A DNA stretch of 40,305 bases from Pseudomonadota bacterium (GTDB lineage Bacteria; Desulfobacterota; Binatia; Binatales; Binataceae): NCBI GenBank assembly GCA_021324455.1, contig JAJPJA010000133.1, positions 1-40,305 on the forward strand. Direction: 5' to 3'. Below, piece by piece: positions 7,321 through 14,592 of the stretch. The notes beneath the pieces were generated by a model. The model did no database searches, was not told the DNA's origin, and worked only from the letters and a program-made list of their open reading frames with translations. A program made the translations under genes and the position numbers. Within the stretch, counting starts at the first letter, position 1. The number at the start of each line of letters is the position of its first letter.

Positions 7321-8156
7321 CTTTCGTCCTAGCAGCCATGAACACGGTATTTGCGTTTTTACTGGGTTGGATGTCCCACTACGTCAGTCACGTCAATCCA
7401 TGGCGCAGGACTGCGGGCTTTTTGATTATAGCCTGCTGGGTTACATGGTTGGCGTTTTTCAACCTAGCGGTGGCGCATTACCGCGACGCTCTCGGTGGTC
7501 CCGACCCTGACAACGCCGGCATAGACGCAGTCAAGCTGTTCTTATCCAACACGGTTGCGATTCACGATTTTCAGTCAATGCTTCTGCTGGTGCTGGGCGG
7601 GGTTTTTTCAGCAATCGCCTTTTATGATGGACGACGGATGGACGATCCTTACCCAGGCTACGGTCCTGTCACCCGCAAATGGGAGGAAGCCGGCAAAAAA
7701 TTCCAGGAGGCACGCCGAAAGGAAGAGGCTGCTCTGACCCGGCTGAAAGATGATTCCCTGGCCCGAATCCGCCAGGAAACCGACTATGTGCCGAGCCTCG
7801 AGGGACGCTTGCGCCAGCAGATTCGGTATCTGGCTGAGCTGGCCGCGAGTTGGGAGCGCGAGATGGAGAACCTGGAACGTGCAGCCAACACCCTGGCTGA
7901 AATTTACCGTGAGGCCAACCGGCACGCACGCACCACTCCGCCCCCGGCGCATTTCGGCCTGGCGCTGAAAATTCAACGCCCCGACAACCCCATCACTCGG
8001 ATGTACGTGCACAGCGACGGCGCAACTGCGGCGCAAATCACTTCCGACCTGTCGCAGACTGACGGGGCGGCGGCGCAAAATAGTGCCCCGACCGCCAGCA
8101 TACTGCACGAGTACGTAGCCGCAATTGAAAGTTTGCCGACTTTGGAAGAACTGTAA
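7290..8156 (+). CDS. Coiled-coil membrane protein, C-terminal half (gene split by frameshift)
   Basis: This frame opens at a GTG inside the end of the previous one and continues its fold. It encodes three transmembrane helices (about 5-28, 42-63 and 95-113 of this frame), then a conserved-looking DDPYPGYG turn (118-125), a charged coiled coil of about 90 residues, and a soluble tail of about 60 residues. Adding one G to the run GGGGG (7283-7287) or GGGG (7292-7295) joins it to the upstream half as ...QRGLWGRFAQGF... The joined protein has four helices with coiled coils on both sides in the same compartment, probably cytoplasm. No ribosome site precedes the GTG, so independent translation is unlikely. 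The stop TAA shares its last A with the next ATG (TAATG), so translation is coupled. Confidence 0.65.
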   Translation: MGRFAQGFAIAFVLAAMNTVFAFLLGWMSHYVSHVNPWRRTAGFLIIACWVTWLAFFNLAVAHYRDALGGPDPDNAGIDAVKLFLSNTVAIHDFQSMLLLVLGGVFSAIAFYDGRRMDDPYPGYGPVTRKWEEAGKKFQEARRKEEAALTRLKDDSLARIRQETDYVPSLEGRLRQQIRYLAELAASWEREMENLERAANTLAEIYREANRHARTTPPPAHFGLALKIQRPDNPITRMYVHSDGATAAQITSDLSQTDGAAAQNSAPTASILHEYVAAIESLPTLEEL

Positions 8157-8965
8157 TGAGTAGCAGCGACCCCCGGAACTGGCCGGAATACGTGACTTAC
8201 GGCGTTGCTTTGATCCTGCTGGCGGCTGCCCTGGGAGTTGGATACAGCTTTTTCGTCAGCGCTGACGCCAACTCGGCACTGGACGCGCGTTTGTGTCCGA
8301 AGCAGGGCGCACCGCCGGCGCTGCTTGTGGTGATGGTGGATACCAGCGATCCACTCAGCATCGTACAGCGCAAAGCCGTAGACAACCGGCTTCGGGAAGC
8401 TATTGAACAATCACCCGACCATACCGAGATCCAACTTTACACAGTCGGCGACATTACCAACACTTTGCTCCAGCCGGTCGCGAATGTTTGCAACCCGGGC
8501 AGCGGCGAGGGGACCAGTCAATGGTTCTCCAATCCTCAGTTGATGCACAAGCGGTGGCAGACGCGTTTCTTCGGACCGCTCGATGCAAAGTTGGATCAGA
8601 TGTTGCACGGAAGCGCAACGCAGGACTCTCCGATAATGGAGAGTATTCAGAGTGTGGCGGTGGGAGTATTCGGCCGACCGGAGCTGAGGAGGATTGCCAA
8701 TCGCAAGCTCATTATTGTCTCCGATATGCTTCAGAACACCGCCGGCTATTCCCAGTATCACGGCGACGAATCGTTTACTCGCTTTCGCAACAGTGCTTAT
8801 TACTTCAAGGTCCGGCCCGAGCTGGACGGGGTCGATGTGACTATTCTCTATCTGCGGCGCCCGGAGCTCAGACATCTACAGGGTGGGCGGCATGTCGAAT
8901 TCTGGCGGGACTTCTTCACCGACGTGAGAGCCAGGCCCGTCGAAGTCGCAGCAGTGGAAGGCTGA
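8156..8965 (+). CDS. Membrane-anchored VWA-like protein of the operon
   Basis: A 269-residue protein with one N-terminal transmembrane helix (about 13-33) and a periplasmic domain that follows the von Willebrand A / Rossmann-like order. Beta-1 is LLVVMVDTSDPLS: the MIDAS-like signature reads D62-T-S64-D-P66, so the usual fifth-position Ser is replaced by Pro. A SPIMESI loop follows at 158-164, the place of the MIDAS Thr loop, and KLIIVSDML (184-192) gives a second Asp190. Metal binding is therefore possible but degenerate. VWA proteins normally act as adhesion or assembly platforms in complexes. The start overlaps the previous stop and the next gene begins 6 bases after its stop. No named family is recognised; the VWA relation is inferred from motif order. 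Confidence 0.7.
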   Translation: MSSSDPRNWPEYVTYGVALILLAAALGVGYSFFVSADANSALDARLCPKQGAPPALLVVMVDTSDPLSIVQRKAVDNRLREAIEQSPDHTEIQLYTVGDITNTLLQPVANVCNPGSGEGTSQWFSNPQLMHKRWQTRFFGPLDAKLDQMLHGSATQDSPIMESIQSVAVGVFGRPELRRIANRKLIIVSDMLQNTAGYSQYHGDESFTRFRNSAYYFKVRPELDGVDVTILYLRRPELRHLQGGRHVEFWRDFFTDVRARPVEVAAVEG

Positions 8966-8971
8966 GCATCC

Positions 8972-10399
8972 ATGGCGACGCCTTCCAGCCAAACGAGTAC
9001 GGATAACCGGTGGCAAAGCCGATTCGACGGACTCTTCCTCGCGGTGCTCGGGGCGGGCGCGGCCGCAATACTCTTCTTGCACGGACTCTATGGTCCCAGG
9101 CTTGCCGCAGAGTTGGTACCGGTGGGATTGATGGTTGTCTATGGCGCCGTGCAACAGTCGAGCGGAACCTATAAAGGCCATGAAGACCGCCTTGGCGACA
9201 ATGTCTACTACCTCGGCTTTCTGTTTACACTGATCAGCCTGCTGGTTTCGCTGCTGATGCTGCGTCCGAACGATTCCAGCGTATCTTCCATCCTGGTCTA
9301 CAGTTTCGGCGTCGCGCTTACTACCACTATCGTCGGTCTGCTCGGACGCGTAATCCTTTACCAGCTTTACGGCGAACCGCCTGAAGATCCGGTCATCTCC
9401 ATGCAAAGGCTCGGCGAAAGCGCGCGCCAAGCCAGCCAGGAATTAAATCGCGTGGTTGAGCGAGTACGCTATACCTATGTCGAGGGCAGCCAATCGACCA
9501 AGGAGTTCTTTGCCGAAGCCAGTGCGACCGCGCGCCAGGCGGTTCAAGAAATACGCCGCAGCTATACCGACACCAGTCAGTCCATCCGCGAATCCTTTGC
9601 CGAAGCCGCCATAGCAGCCCGCCAGATGCTCGACGACACGGCTGGCAGCATGAAAGCGGCTGCCGCCGAAACCACCGGTGCGCTGCGGCAAAGCGCAACG
9701 GCGCTGCACAAGCGCATCGATACGATTGGCTCCCGCGTCGACGCGGTGGCGGCTGCGCTGGAACAGATGGCCCAGCGTGTGCGCGAGATTGAAATCCCCG
9801 CCGACCTGATCAAGGCCAGGCTCAACCCCCTGGCCGACGTGGTTGCGCAGGCGCTGGACAAGGTCGCTCAGGCAGCGCAAGCGGCGAAGAACAGCAACGA
9901 CCGCCTAGACGCGTCGCTCTCCCAAATCGAGAGCGATGTTGGCCGTATCAACAACGCCATGCTGAAGCTGGCCGAGATTGTCAACCAGTTGGGCGGGCTG
10001 GTGTTGCTGCTCGAGCAGATTCGCAAAGAGATGGCGCTGTTGGCAGCCGAACTGAAGAATGCGGCCCGTAGCATTATCACCGCCGCCGGCGATTCCGCCT
10101 CGACGATGAGCCAGCTTGCCAGGCAGGCGGGCGCGGACGCCGACATAGCCGCGCGCCACCGACATAATCTGGAACAGGCGCTTGAGCGCAGTCACGCGAT
10201 GCTGGGAAGTCTGACCGCCGATTTGCAGGCGGCGGGCGCGCGTCTGCGCGAGCAGACAGAACAAGACGCGCAGCTATCCGCGCGGTACCGGGCGGAGCTG
10301 GAGGGCGAGCTGGAAAAGGCGCGCGACCTCAGAGCGCGCCTGCACGACAATGCAGTCTCGCTGATCAAGTTTATCAGCGACAATCTTCCCAATGCTTAG
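8972..10399 (+). CDS. MotA/TolQ/ExbB/ZorA-like membrane protein with long coiled-coil tail
   Basis: A 475-residue protein. Four transmembrane helices lie at about 18-37, 45-61, 78-97 and 105-131. The third (GFLFTLISLLVSLL) and fourth (FGVALTTTIVGLLGR) are rich in small and Thr residues and match the pattern of the pore-lining helices of MotA, TolQ and ExbB, where a similar ALxTTxxGL run lines the ion path. Residues 140-470 are almost entirely helical and coiled coil, Ala/Gln/Glu-rich, with a 29-residue duplication (166-223). This layout, a short channel domain with a long cytoplasmic tail, is that of ZorA. The next gene is a single-pass MotB-like protein and overlaps it, as expected for such pairs. 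Relation is inferred from topology and motifs, not from alignment; a general coiled-coil scaffold is the alternative. Confidence 0.62.
   Translation: MATPSSQTSTDNRWQSRFDGLFLAVLGAGAAAILFLHGLYGPRLAAELVPVGLMVVYGAVQQSSGTYKGHEDRLGDNVYYLGFLFTLISLLVSLLMLRPNDSSVSSILVYSFGVALTTTIVGLLGRVILYQLYGEPPEDPVISMQRLGESARQASQELNRVVERVRYTYVEGSQSTKEFFAEASATARQAVQEIRRSYTDTSQSIRESFAEAAIAARQMLDDTAGSMKAAAAETTGALRQSATALHKRIDTIGSRVDAVAAALEQMAQRVREIEIPADLIKARLNPLADVVAQALDKVAQAAQAAKNSNDRLDASLSQIESDVGRINNAMLKLAEIVNQLGGLVLLLEQIRKEMALLAAELKNAARSIITAAGDSASTMSQLARQAGADADIAARHRHNLEQALERSHAMLGSLTADLQAAGARLREQTEQDAQLSARYRAELEGELEKARDLRARLHDNAVSLIKFISDNLPNA
9467..9640 (+). repeat. 29-codon tandem duplication in the coiled-coil tail
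   Basis: Residues 166-194 and 195-223 of the MotA-like protein align without gaps: R-x-x-Y at the start, then S-Q-S, E, FAEA and ARQ are shared. The period of 29 (four heptads plus one) would keep a supercoil phase shift. Confidence 0.55.
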
Positions 10400-11288
10400 C
10401 CGTGAGGCCGGCAATCGGCTTTACCGGCGCGGCCTCATTCTGGGATGGACGCTGGGCGAAATTTTTTTCCTGTTCGTATTTGCGCTGCTGTTCGTGCTGA
10501 CCGCGCAGATGATGCATAACCGCGGGAATCAGAATCCCAATCTCGCCGAGCAAAACCGGCGGCTGCGCGAACAGTTGGCCGAGCGCGAACGTGAGCGCGA
10601 CCAATTGAGGGAAAAGAACCGGCAGCTTCAGACTGACCTCGCACCTTATCGGAAAATTTCGGATGACTTCAACGATCTGATTCTCGCCGCCCCGGGCGCG
10701 TCCGAGGCCGACAAGATGAGCGCACTCCTGAAGGAGGCCAGGGACGCGCACAAGCTGCGAGCGGCTCTGGAGCGCAGCCATCTTACACTGGATCAGGCTG
10801 GACAGCTCGCACACAACAACGAGGACTTGAAGCACAAGCTCGATTCGGCGACTGGTCAGGCAAAGAACTGCGAGCACCGGATAGCGGCCATCGCGGCGGG
10901 CGGCCGCGACAAGAGACCTTGCTGGGTGGACGCACAAGGCAATGTGAAATTTATCTTTGACCTTGCATTGACCAGTGACGGAATCGAGCTTCGGCGCGAG
11001 AAAGTGGCCGACGTGGCTCCCGACGAAAACACGCTCCCCTTGCAAGAGATGAAATTTGGACGGCCGCTCGATGAAGGAACCTTCATCGCCGAGACCCAGC
11101 AATTATACGACTGGAGCGAGCAAAACGACTGCCGCTTTTACGTACGGGTGTGCGATCTTACCGAAGCGGGCGAAAAAACCCTCTACAAGCTCCTGTTGAG
11201 GGATGTTGAGGATCGGTTCTACATAAAGATGCAGAACGAATGCGGTGGCTGGCGGGCCTCCGCGGATACCGGGTCCAATACGCGATGA
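10392..11288 (+). CDS. MotB/TolR/ZorB-like single-pass protein with unknown periplasmic domain
   Basis: A 298-residue protein with one transmembrane helix at about 16-38 (LGWTLGEIFFLFVFALLFVL), a coiled coil at about 48-165, and a C-terminal domain (183-290) starting at a CWVD turn. In MotB, TolR, ExbD and ZorB the single helix carries a conserved Asp that takes up the proton; here Glu23 stands at the equivalent depth. The usual OmpA-like peptidoglycan-binding motif is not seen; instead the domain has a strand pair with FYVRVCDLT and DRFYIKM and three cysteines. It starts inside the previous gene (ATGCTTAG) and its stop overlaps the next ATG (ATGA). It is best read as the stator partner of the preceding protein, with a cap domain of unknown kind. 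Confidence 0.6.
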   Translation: MLSREAGNRLYRRGLILGWTLGEIFFLFVFALLFVLTAQMMHNRGNQNPNLAEQNRRLREQLAERERERDQLREKNRQLQTDLAPYRKISDDFNDLILAAPGASEADKMSALLKEARDAHKLRAALERSHLTLDQAGQLAHNNEDLKHKLDSATGQAKNCEHRIAAIAAGGRDKRPCWVDAQGNVKFIFDLALTSDGIELRREKVADVAPDENTLPLQEMKFGRPLDEGTFIAETQQLYDWSEQNDCRFYVRVCDLTEAGEKTLYKLLLRDVEDRFYIKMQNECGGWRASADTGSNTR

Positions 11289-11509
11289 ATCAGGACGAAT
11301 TGGAACGCGCCGTGCTCCGCTTGCGGGCCGTGATAATCGCGCGGATGGCGCGTCAACATGGAGTTGCGATTCAAAGCTCCGAGATTGAGCCGTTCTTGCG
11401 CCAGCACGAACACGACGCACACGTGTTGAGGAAAGTCCTGTCCAGGGTGGCGTCGCATCGGCAAACGCTCGTTGGCCGCGTACTGAAATTTCTTCGGCTG
11501 AAAAGCTAG
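11285..11509 (+). CDS. Small helical protein ending the membrane operon
   Basis: A 74-residue basic, helical protein without signal peptide or membrane helix (start MNQDELERAV, end VLKFLRLKS). Its ATG overlaps the stop of the preceding gene as ATGA, so it is translated by coupling and belongs to the operon. The last 20 residues form a basic amphipathic helix that could bind membrane or nucleic acid. No family is recognised. A longer frame from 11240 exists but lies inside the previous gene and lacks a ribosome site. Confidence 0.6.
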   Translation: MNQDELERAVLRLRAVIIARMARQHGVAIQSSEIEPFLRQHEHDAHVLRKVLSRVASHRQTLVGRVLKFLRLKS

Positions 11510-11636
11510 CCGAAAGCATCGTGCTTGCGCTCCGCCAAAGATGGCCGCTTGCATGGCTCCGAGGGGTTTTGTTTTGGCGCGGGCGATGTCTGAATCCCGC
11601 TGCGGCTTTATTCAGGCGCCGGTGCAATCCATGCTG

Positions 11637-12290
11637 CTAATCCCATTCGCGCACCGCCTTGATCAGGTCAAGCGTGGCTTGGGCGGGATCTTTGGCCCCC
11701 AGGACAGCGCCAATCGCCGCGACGCCGGCGGCACCCGTGTCTGCCAATTCCGCGACTCGCGCTGCGCTTATGCCGCCCAGCGCGAAGACCGGAATCGACG
11801 CGGCGGCGCATGCGGATTCCAGGCCCTGGATACCGCACGGCGCGGCGTAGCCGCTCTTGGAGATTGGCGCGAAGACCGGCCCGAAGACCACGAAGTCCGC
11901 GCCCAGCGCTTCGGCGCGGGTGATCTCGGCCGCACTGTGAGTGGATACGCCGATCAGTTTTGACCGACCCAACAGCTTGCGGGCGTCGTCGGGAGCGATA
12001 CCGTCGGCGGGCAGATGCACCCCGTCGGCTGCGGCCGCCATCGCCGCGTCGACGCGTCCGTTGATCAGCAGCGGGACACGATAGCGGCGGCAGATCGGCG
12101 TCAGTTCGGCAGCCAACTGGAGCAGCGGGCGGGCGTCGAGGTCCTTTTCGCGCAGCTGGACCGCGATTGGAGGATATGGATCGATCTCGGCGGCGGCTTG
12201 CAGGGCGTTTTCGATGGCCGCCGCCAAGCCGCGCCCCGCGGCCAGCTTGCGGTCGGTGATGAGGTAGAGTTTGAAAGCGATGCGGGACAT
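11637..12290 (-). CDS. thiE: Thiamine-phosphate synthase / TenI-like protein
   Basis: A 217-residue TIM barrel of the ThiE/TenI family. ThiE joins hydroxymethylpyrimidine diphosphate and thiazole phosphate to thiamine phosphate in the cytoplasm. The family landmarks are all present: KLYLITDR at the start, QLREKD for the pyrimidine site, LINGRVDAAMAAAADGVHLP, IGVSTHS, FVVFGPVFAPISKSGY and the phosphate loop FALGGIS followed by GVAAIGAV. The usual N-D pair in the LIND segment is N-G here, which removes a metal-binding Asp, so this may be a TenI-type or divergent copy. The ATG at 12290 is chosen because the frame upstream, to 12560, has no family similarity and overlaps another gene's start. The gene stands alone, with no other thiamine gene near. 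Confidence 0.82.
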   Translation of the reverse strand: MSRIAFKLYLITDRKLAAGRGLAAAIENALQAAAEIDPYPPIAVQLREKDLDARPLLQLAAELTPICRRYRVPLLINGRVDAAMAAAADGVHLPADGIAPDDARKLLGRSKLIGVSTHSAAEITRAEALGADFVVFGPVFAPISKSGYAAPCGIQGLESACAAASIPVFALGGISAARVAELADTGAAGVAAIGAVLGAKDPAQATLDLIKAVREWD

Positions 12291-12458
12291 CGCACCAATC
12301 CTATGACTGCGGCGCGCCTGAAAAAACCGTTCAGCGAGAGTCAAGACATCGGGATCGCGCCCCTTTTTTGGAAACCTTTGCGCCCGGACCCGGTTTGAGA
12401 AATTTACTGTTACCGCGATGCGCCTGCGGCGTAGACTGGTTTCCCGGGAGAACATTTT

Positions 12459-12851
12459 ATGAGCGCAGCGGAAAACAAAAAGCTGATCGCGGACGCGTTC
12501 GCGGCCTGGAGCCATGGCGACGGCCGCCCTTTCTTCAAGCTGGTCGCCGACGACGTGCACTGGACCGTGACCGGCAGCACCCCCATCTCGCGCACCTACA
12601 CCAGCAAAAAGGATTTCAGGAACGCCTTACAGGCGATGTCGGATCATCTGGCTACCGAATTGAAGATAGCGGTGCGCGACGTTATCGCCGACGGCGACAA
12701 GGTCGCGGTGCAGTTCGACAGCCACGCGCGCGGCAAAAACGGCGTCGCCTACGATCAGACCTACTGCTGGGTTATGCGCCTGGAGCAGGGGCGGGTGCGC
12801 GAGCTCACCGCGTATTTGGACACCGAACTGGTGTCGAGGTTGTTGGCCTAG
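12459..12851 (+). CDS. SnoaL-like (NTF2 fold) protein
   Basis: A 130-residue SnoaL-like protein. The pattern is clear: an opening NKKLIADAFAAWSHGD helix, FFKLVADDVHWTVTG strand, the YTSKKDFRNAL segment, and closing strands DGDKVAVQFDSHARGK, YCWVMRLEQGRVRELTAYLDT. Proteins of this family are ketosteroid-isomerase-like pocket proteins used in polyketide, limonene-epoxide or unknown chemistry. A GGGAG site lies about eight bases before the ATG. It diverges from the thiE-like gene. It is a different branch from the SnoaL protein at 653-1108. The substrate is unknown. Confidence 0.85.
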   Translation: MSAAENKKLIADAFAAWSHGDGRPFFKLVADDVHWTVTGSTPISRTYTSKKDFRNALQAMSDHLATELKIAVRDVIADGDKVAVQFDSHARGKNGVAYDQTYCWVMRLEQGRVRELTAYLDTELVSRLLA

Positions 12852-13222
12852 CGATTTCAGCGGCTGAGCTCCGCGCTGCGCCGTAATGACTGCCGTCACC
12901 ATGACCGGCGGCCGCGCTGAAGAGGCAGCCAGGTCGTCTGTCAGCGGGGTTGCGCCGTGAGGTTGCGAATCATCCACGCGCCCAATTTCCCCGTCTCGTC
13001 AAACATCGCGCCGGGCACCAGATCTACGGCGGAATTGAAGAATCAAAACCTGAGAAGATGCACCGGCCCGGTGGGCTTGTCCGGGCCGGTGCGAGGGTCG
13101 GAGGCCGCCGGATGAACGCGTCGGATTATCAGGTATCGGGATGACCAGGTTAAGCGGCGTTCATCCGCCGGGTAGCTGAGGGCGCAGGATTATCAGGTTG
13201 AGGGTTTTGCGGCTTCCGAAGT
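12852..13222. other. 371-base convergent intergenic region
   Basis: No gene is supported. It contains the strong hairpin at 13060-13092, a 12-base direct repeat (GGATTATCAGGT at 13123-13134 and 13187-13198) and an 11-base inverted pair (CGGATGAACGC at 13109-13119 with GCGTTCATCCG at 13158-13168). The mix of partial repeats suggests a decayed repetitive element or tandem terminators. Confidence 0.5.
13060..13092. terminator. Strong GC hairpin between convergent genes
   Basis: A 12-bp perfect GC stem (13060-13071 with 13081-13092) closes a 9-base loop. It lies between the converging SnoaL-like and lipoprotein genes. There is no T-tract, so it may need Rho or act as a transcript end barrier. 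Confidence 0.5.
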
Positions 13223-13429
13223 TCAGGGATAGGTGGAGGTTGACGTGTGCTGCCTTTGCACGACGCCGTCGTCCGTGGTGGTGGTAGTGGTGGTGCTGGT
13301 TGCGGGCGGGGCTTCAACCGCCGGAGTCGCCGTATGGCTGACTTCCTTGCTGTAGGAGAAACATCCGCTCAAGATCAGGCAAACGGCGGCGCTCATAAGC
13401 GCCACTGCCGCGTTTTTCGTGTTCTTCAT
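13223..13429 (-). CDS. Small Thr-rich lipoprotein
   Basis: A 68-residue precursor with a clear lipoprotein signal: MKNTKN, a hydrophobic stretch, and the lipobox ILSGC, giving a mature protein of about 45 residues anchored by the Cys. The mature part is disordered, with a run of seven Thr (TSTTTTTTTDDG) and a Gln-His-Thr tail. The start at 13429 is secured by GGGAGG seven bases upstream. A longer frame to 13585 has no signal and is rejected. Such short lipoproteins are common in this kind of genome and may be envelope-stress or spacer proteins. No function is known. Confidence 0.78.
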   Translation of the reverse strand: MKNTKNAAVALMSAAVCLILSGCFSYSKEVSHTATPAVEAPPATSTTTTTTTDDGVVQRQHTSTSTYP

Positions 13430-13948
13430 TGACTTACCTCCCGCCGCACAAACCCCGTGCGGCTGGTCTGTATGTAGTCCACGACGAACTGGGTTTGGGA
13501 AGTCAACGCACGGCGCGTGCCAGACCTCGACGGCCGGAAAACTTCCACGATACTGCGGTTCCCTCAAAAACGGGCGGGCGCCCACCGGTAAATGTTACTT
13601 GAGCCCGGTCATATTTGGCCGTTCACCCGGTGTGAAGGGTTTGCAACACGCCCCTGTGAAGTCTTTTTTCGCGCCTTTCGCAAAGAAGAGAACACGGCAT
13701 AAAAGCCTGCAATAAAGCATGACGCCATGGCCGCAATCGAACGCATCGTGAAGCACGCCGTCACCGATCCTGGCCCCGAATTCATCGCTCCGCCCGCCGC
13801 GCCGCAACTGAGCACGGCCGCCGCCCCGATGACACCGCGCCGGACGGGAGTTGATTTTTGTCCGTTCGTCTTGCGCGCGTGAAAGGGTAAGGTAGAGATT
13901 CAGTTCCGCGCGCGATCTGAAGCGGCCGCGCGGCCAGGGAGAAAGACC
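13430..13948. other. 519-base intergenic region
   Basis: Divergent spacer between the lipoprotein and the GFA gene. A 51-codon frame starting at ATG 13727 on the plus strand (MAAIERIVKHAV...) has no ribosome site, and a minus frame at 13609-13815 has a hydrophobic middle but no start signal; neither is called. The sequence around 13660-13720 is AT-richer and may hold promoters. Confidence 0.45.
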
Positions 13949-14281
13949 ATGACGTACAAGGGCGGATGCCATTGCGGACGGATTGCGTTCGAGGTCGAGG
14001 GCGAGCTGAGCGAAGTGATGGATTGCAACTGCTCGATCTGCGCCAGGCGCGGCTACCTGCACTGGTTCGTGGCGCCGGTCAAGCTGCGGCTGTCCACTCC
14101 CGAATCCGCGCTTTACACCTACACCTTCAAAAGCCACAAACTGAAGCATCACTTCTGTCCGACCTGCGGATGCGCGCCGTTTGTCCGCAGCGATGACGGT
14201 GCGTCGATCAACGTGCGCTGCCTGGAGGGCGTGGACATCGGATCGCTCAAGGTAAAGCAATTCGACGGCCGCAGCCTCTGA
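13949..14281 (+). CDS. GFA-family (CENP-V/GFA domain) zinc protein
   Basis: A 110-residue GFA-domain protein. The zinc ligands are in the expected order: GGCHCG near the N-terminus, CNCSIC at about 27-32, and the late CPTCGC. The domain was named after glutathione-dependent formaldehyde-activating enzyme, but most members have no proven reaction; they may bind glutathione adducts. An AGGGAG site precedes the ATG. The ending NVRCLEGVDIGSLKVKQFDG is typical of the family. The gene stands alone, so no pathway can be read from its neighbours. Confidence 0.93.
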   Translation: MTYKGGCHCGRIAFEVEGELSEVMDCNCSICARRGYLHWFVAPVKLRLSTPESALYTYTFKSHKLKHHFCPTCGCAPFVRSDDGASINVRCLEGVDIGSLKVKQFDGRSL

Positions 14282-14592
14282 CCCGCCGCACCAGGCGCAC
14301 CGGCCCGCTGCGGGAGCAATTTGGCGTGGGCGAGTAACCGATCGCCTCTGGCCTGAGATTGAGCGGGCGCAAACAGCCGCCGGCAAGGGATTCCCAACGG
14401 TCATCGCCGGTGTGCCGCCGCCCAGGCGCGCCAACCCTACGCGCAAGCATTGGGTTATAACTCCGCTTTTCGTTTCATACTGTCTTTACATCGCTTCTCT
14501 TGACATCGCCACCCGAAATAAGAAAATTTATCCAATCGTCATCCAAGCTCATCAGCTTGGCGCCCTTCGAGATAGCTGGAGGCAGGATTTAC
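14282..14592 (+). other. 311-base leader before the secreted hydrolase
   Basis: No gene is seen. The first 180 bases are GC-rich and featureless; the last 130 are AT-richer and contain the candidate promoter at 14500-14527. The frame of the hydrolase stays open back to a TTG at 14500, but that part has no signal-peptide character. Confidence 0.5.
14500..14527 (+). promoter_or_regulatory. Candidate sigma-70-type promoter
   Basis: A perfect TTGACA (14500-14505) is followed after 16 bases by GAAAAT (14522-14527), in an AT-rich window 66 bases before the chosen start codon. The -10 match is 4 of 6. Confidence 0.4.

Noticed and set aside
8972..11288. Complete Zorya defence system
   Set aside because: The MotA/MotB-like shape fits ZorAB, but no ZorC, ZorD or ZorE-like helicase or nuclease gene is present, and the MotB-like protein lacks a visible OmpA domain.
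12291..12560. N-terminal extension of the thiE-like gene by 90 codons
   Set aside because: The extra part has no ThiE similarity, overlaps the start of the SnoaL gene and is basic low-information sequence.
13727..13882. 51-codon open frame beginning MAAIERIVKHAV
   Set aside because: No ribosome site and low-complexity Ala/Pro composition; not enough support for a gene.
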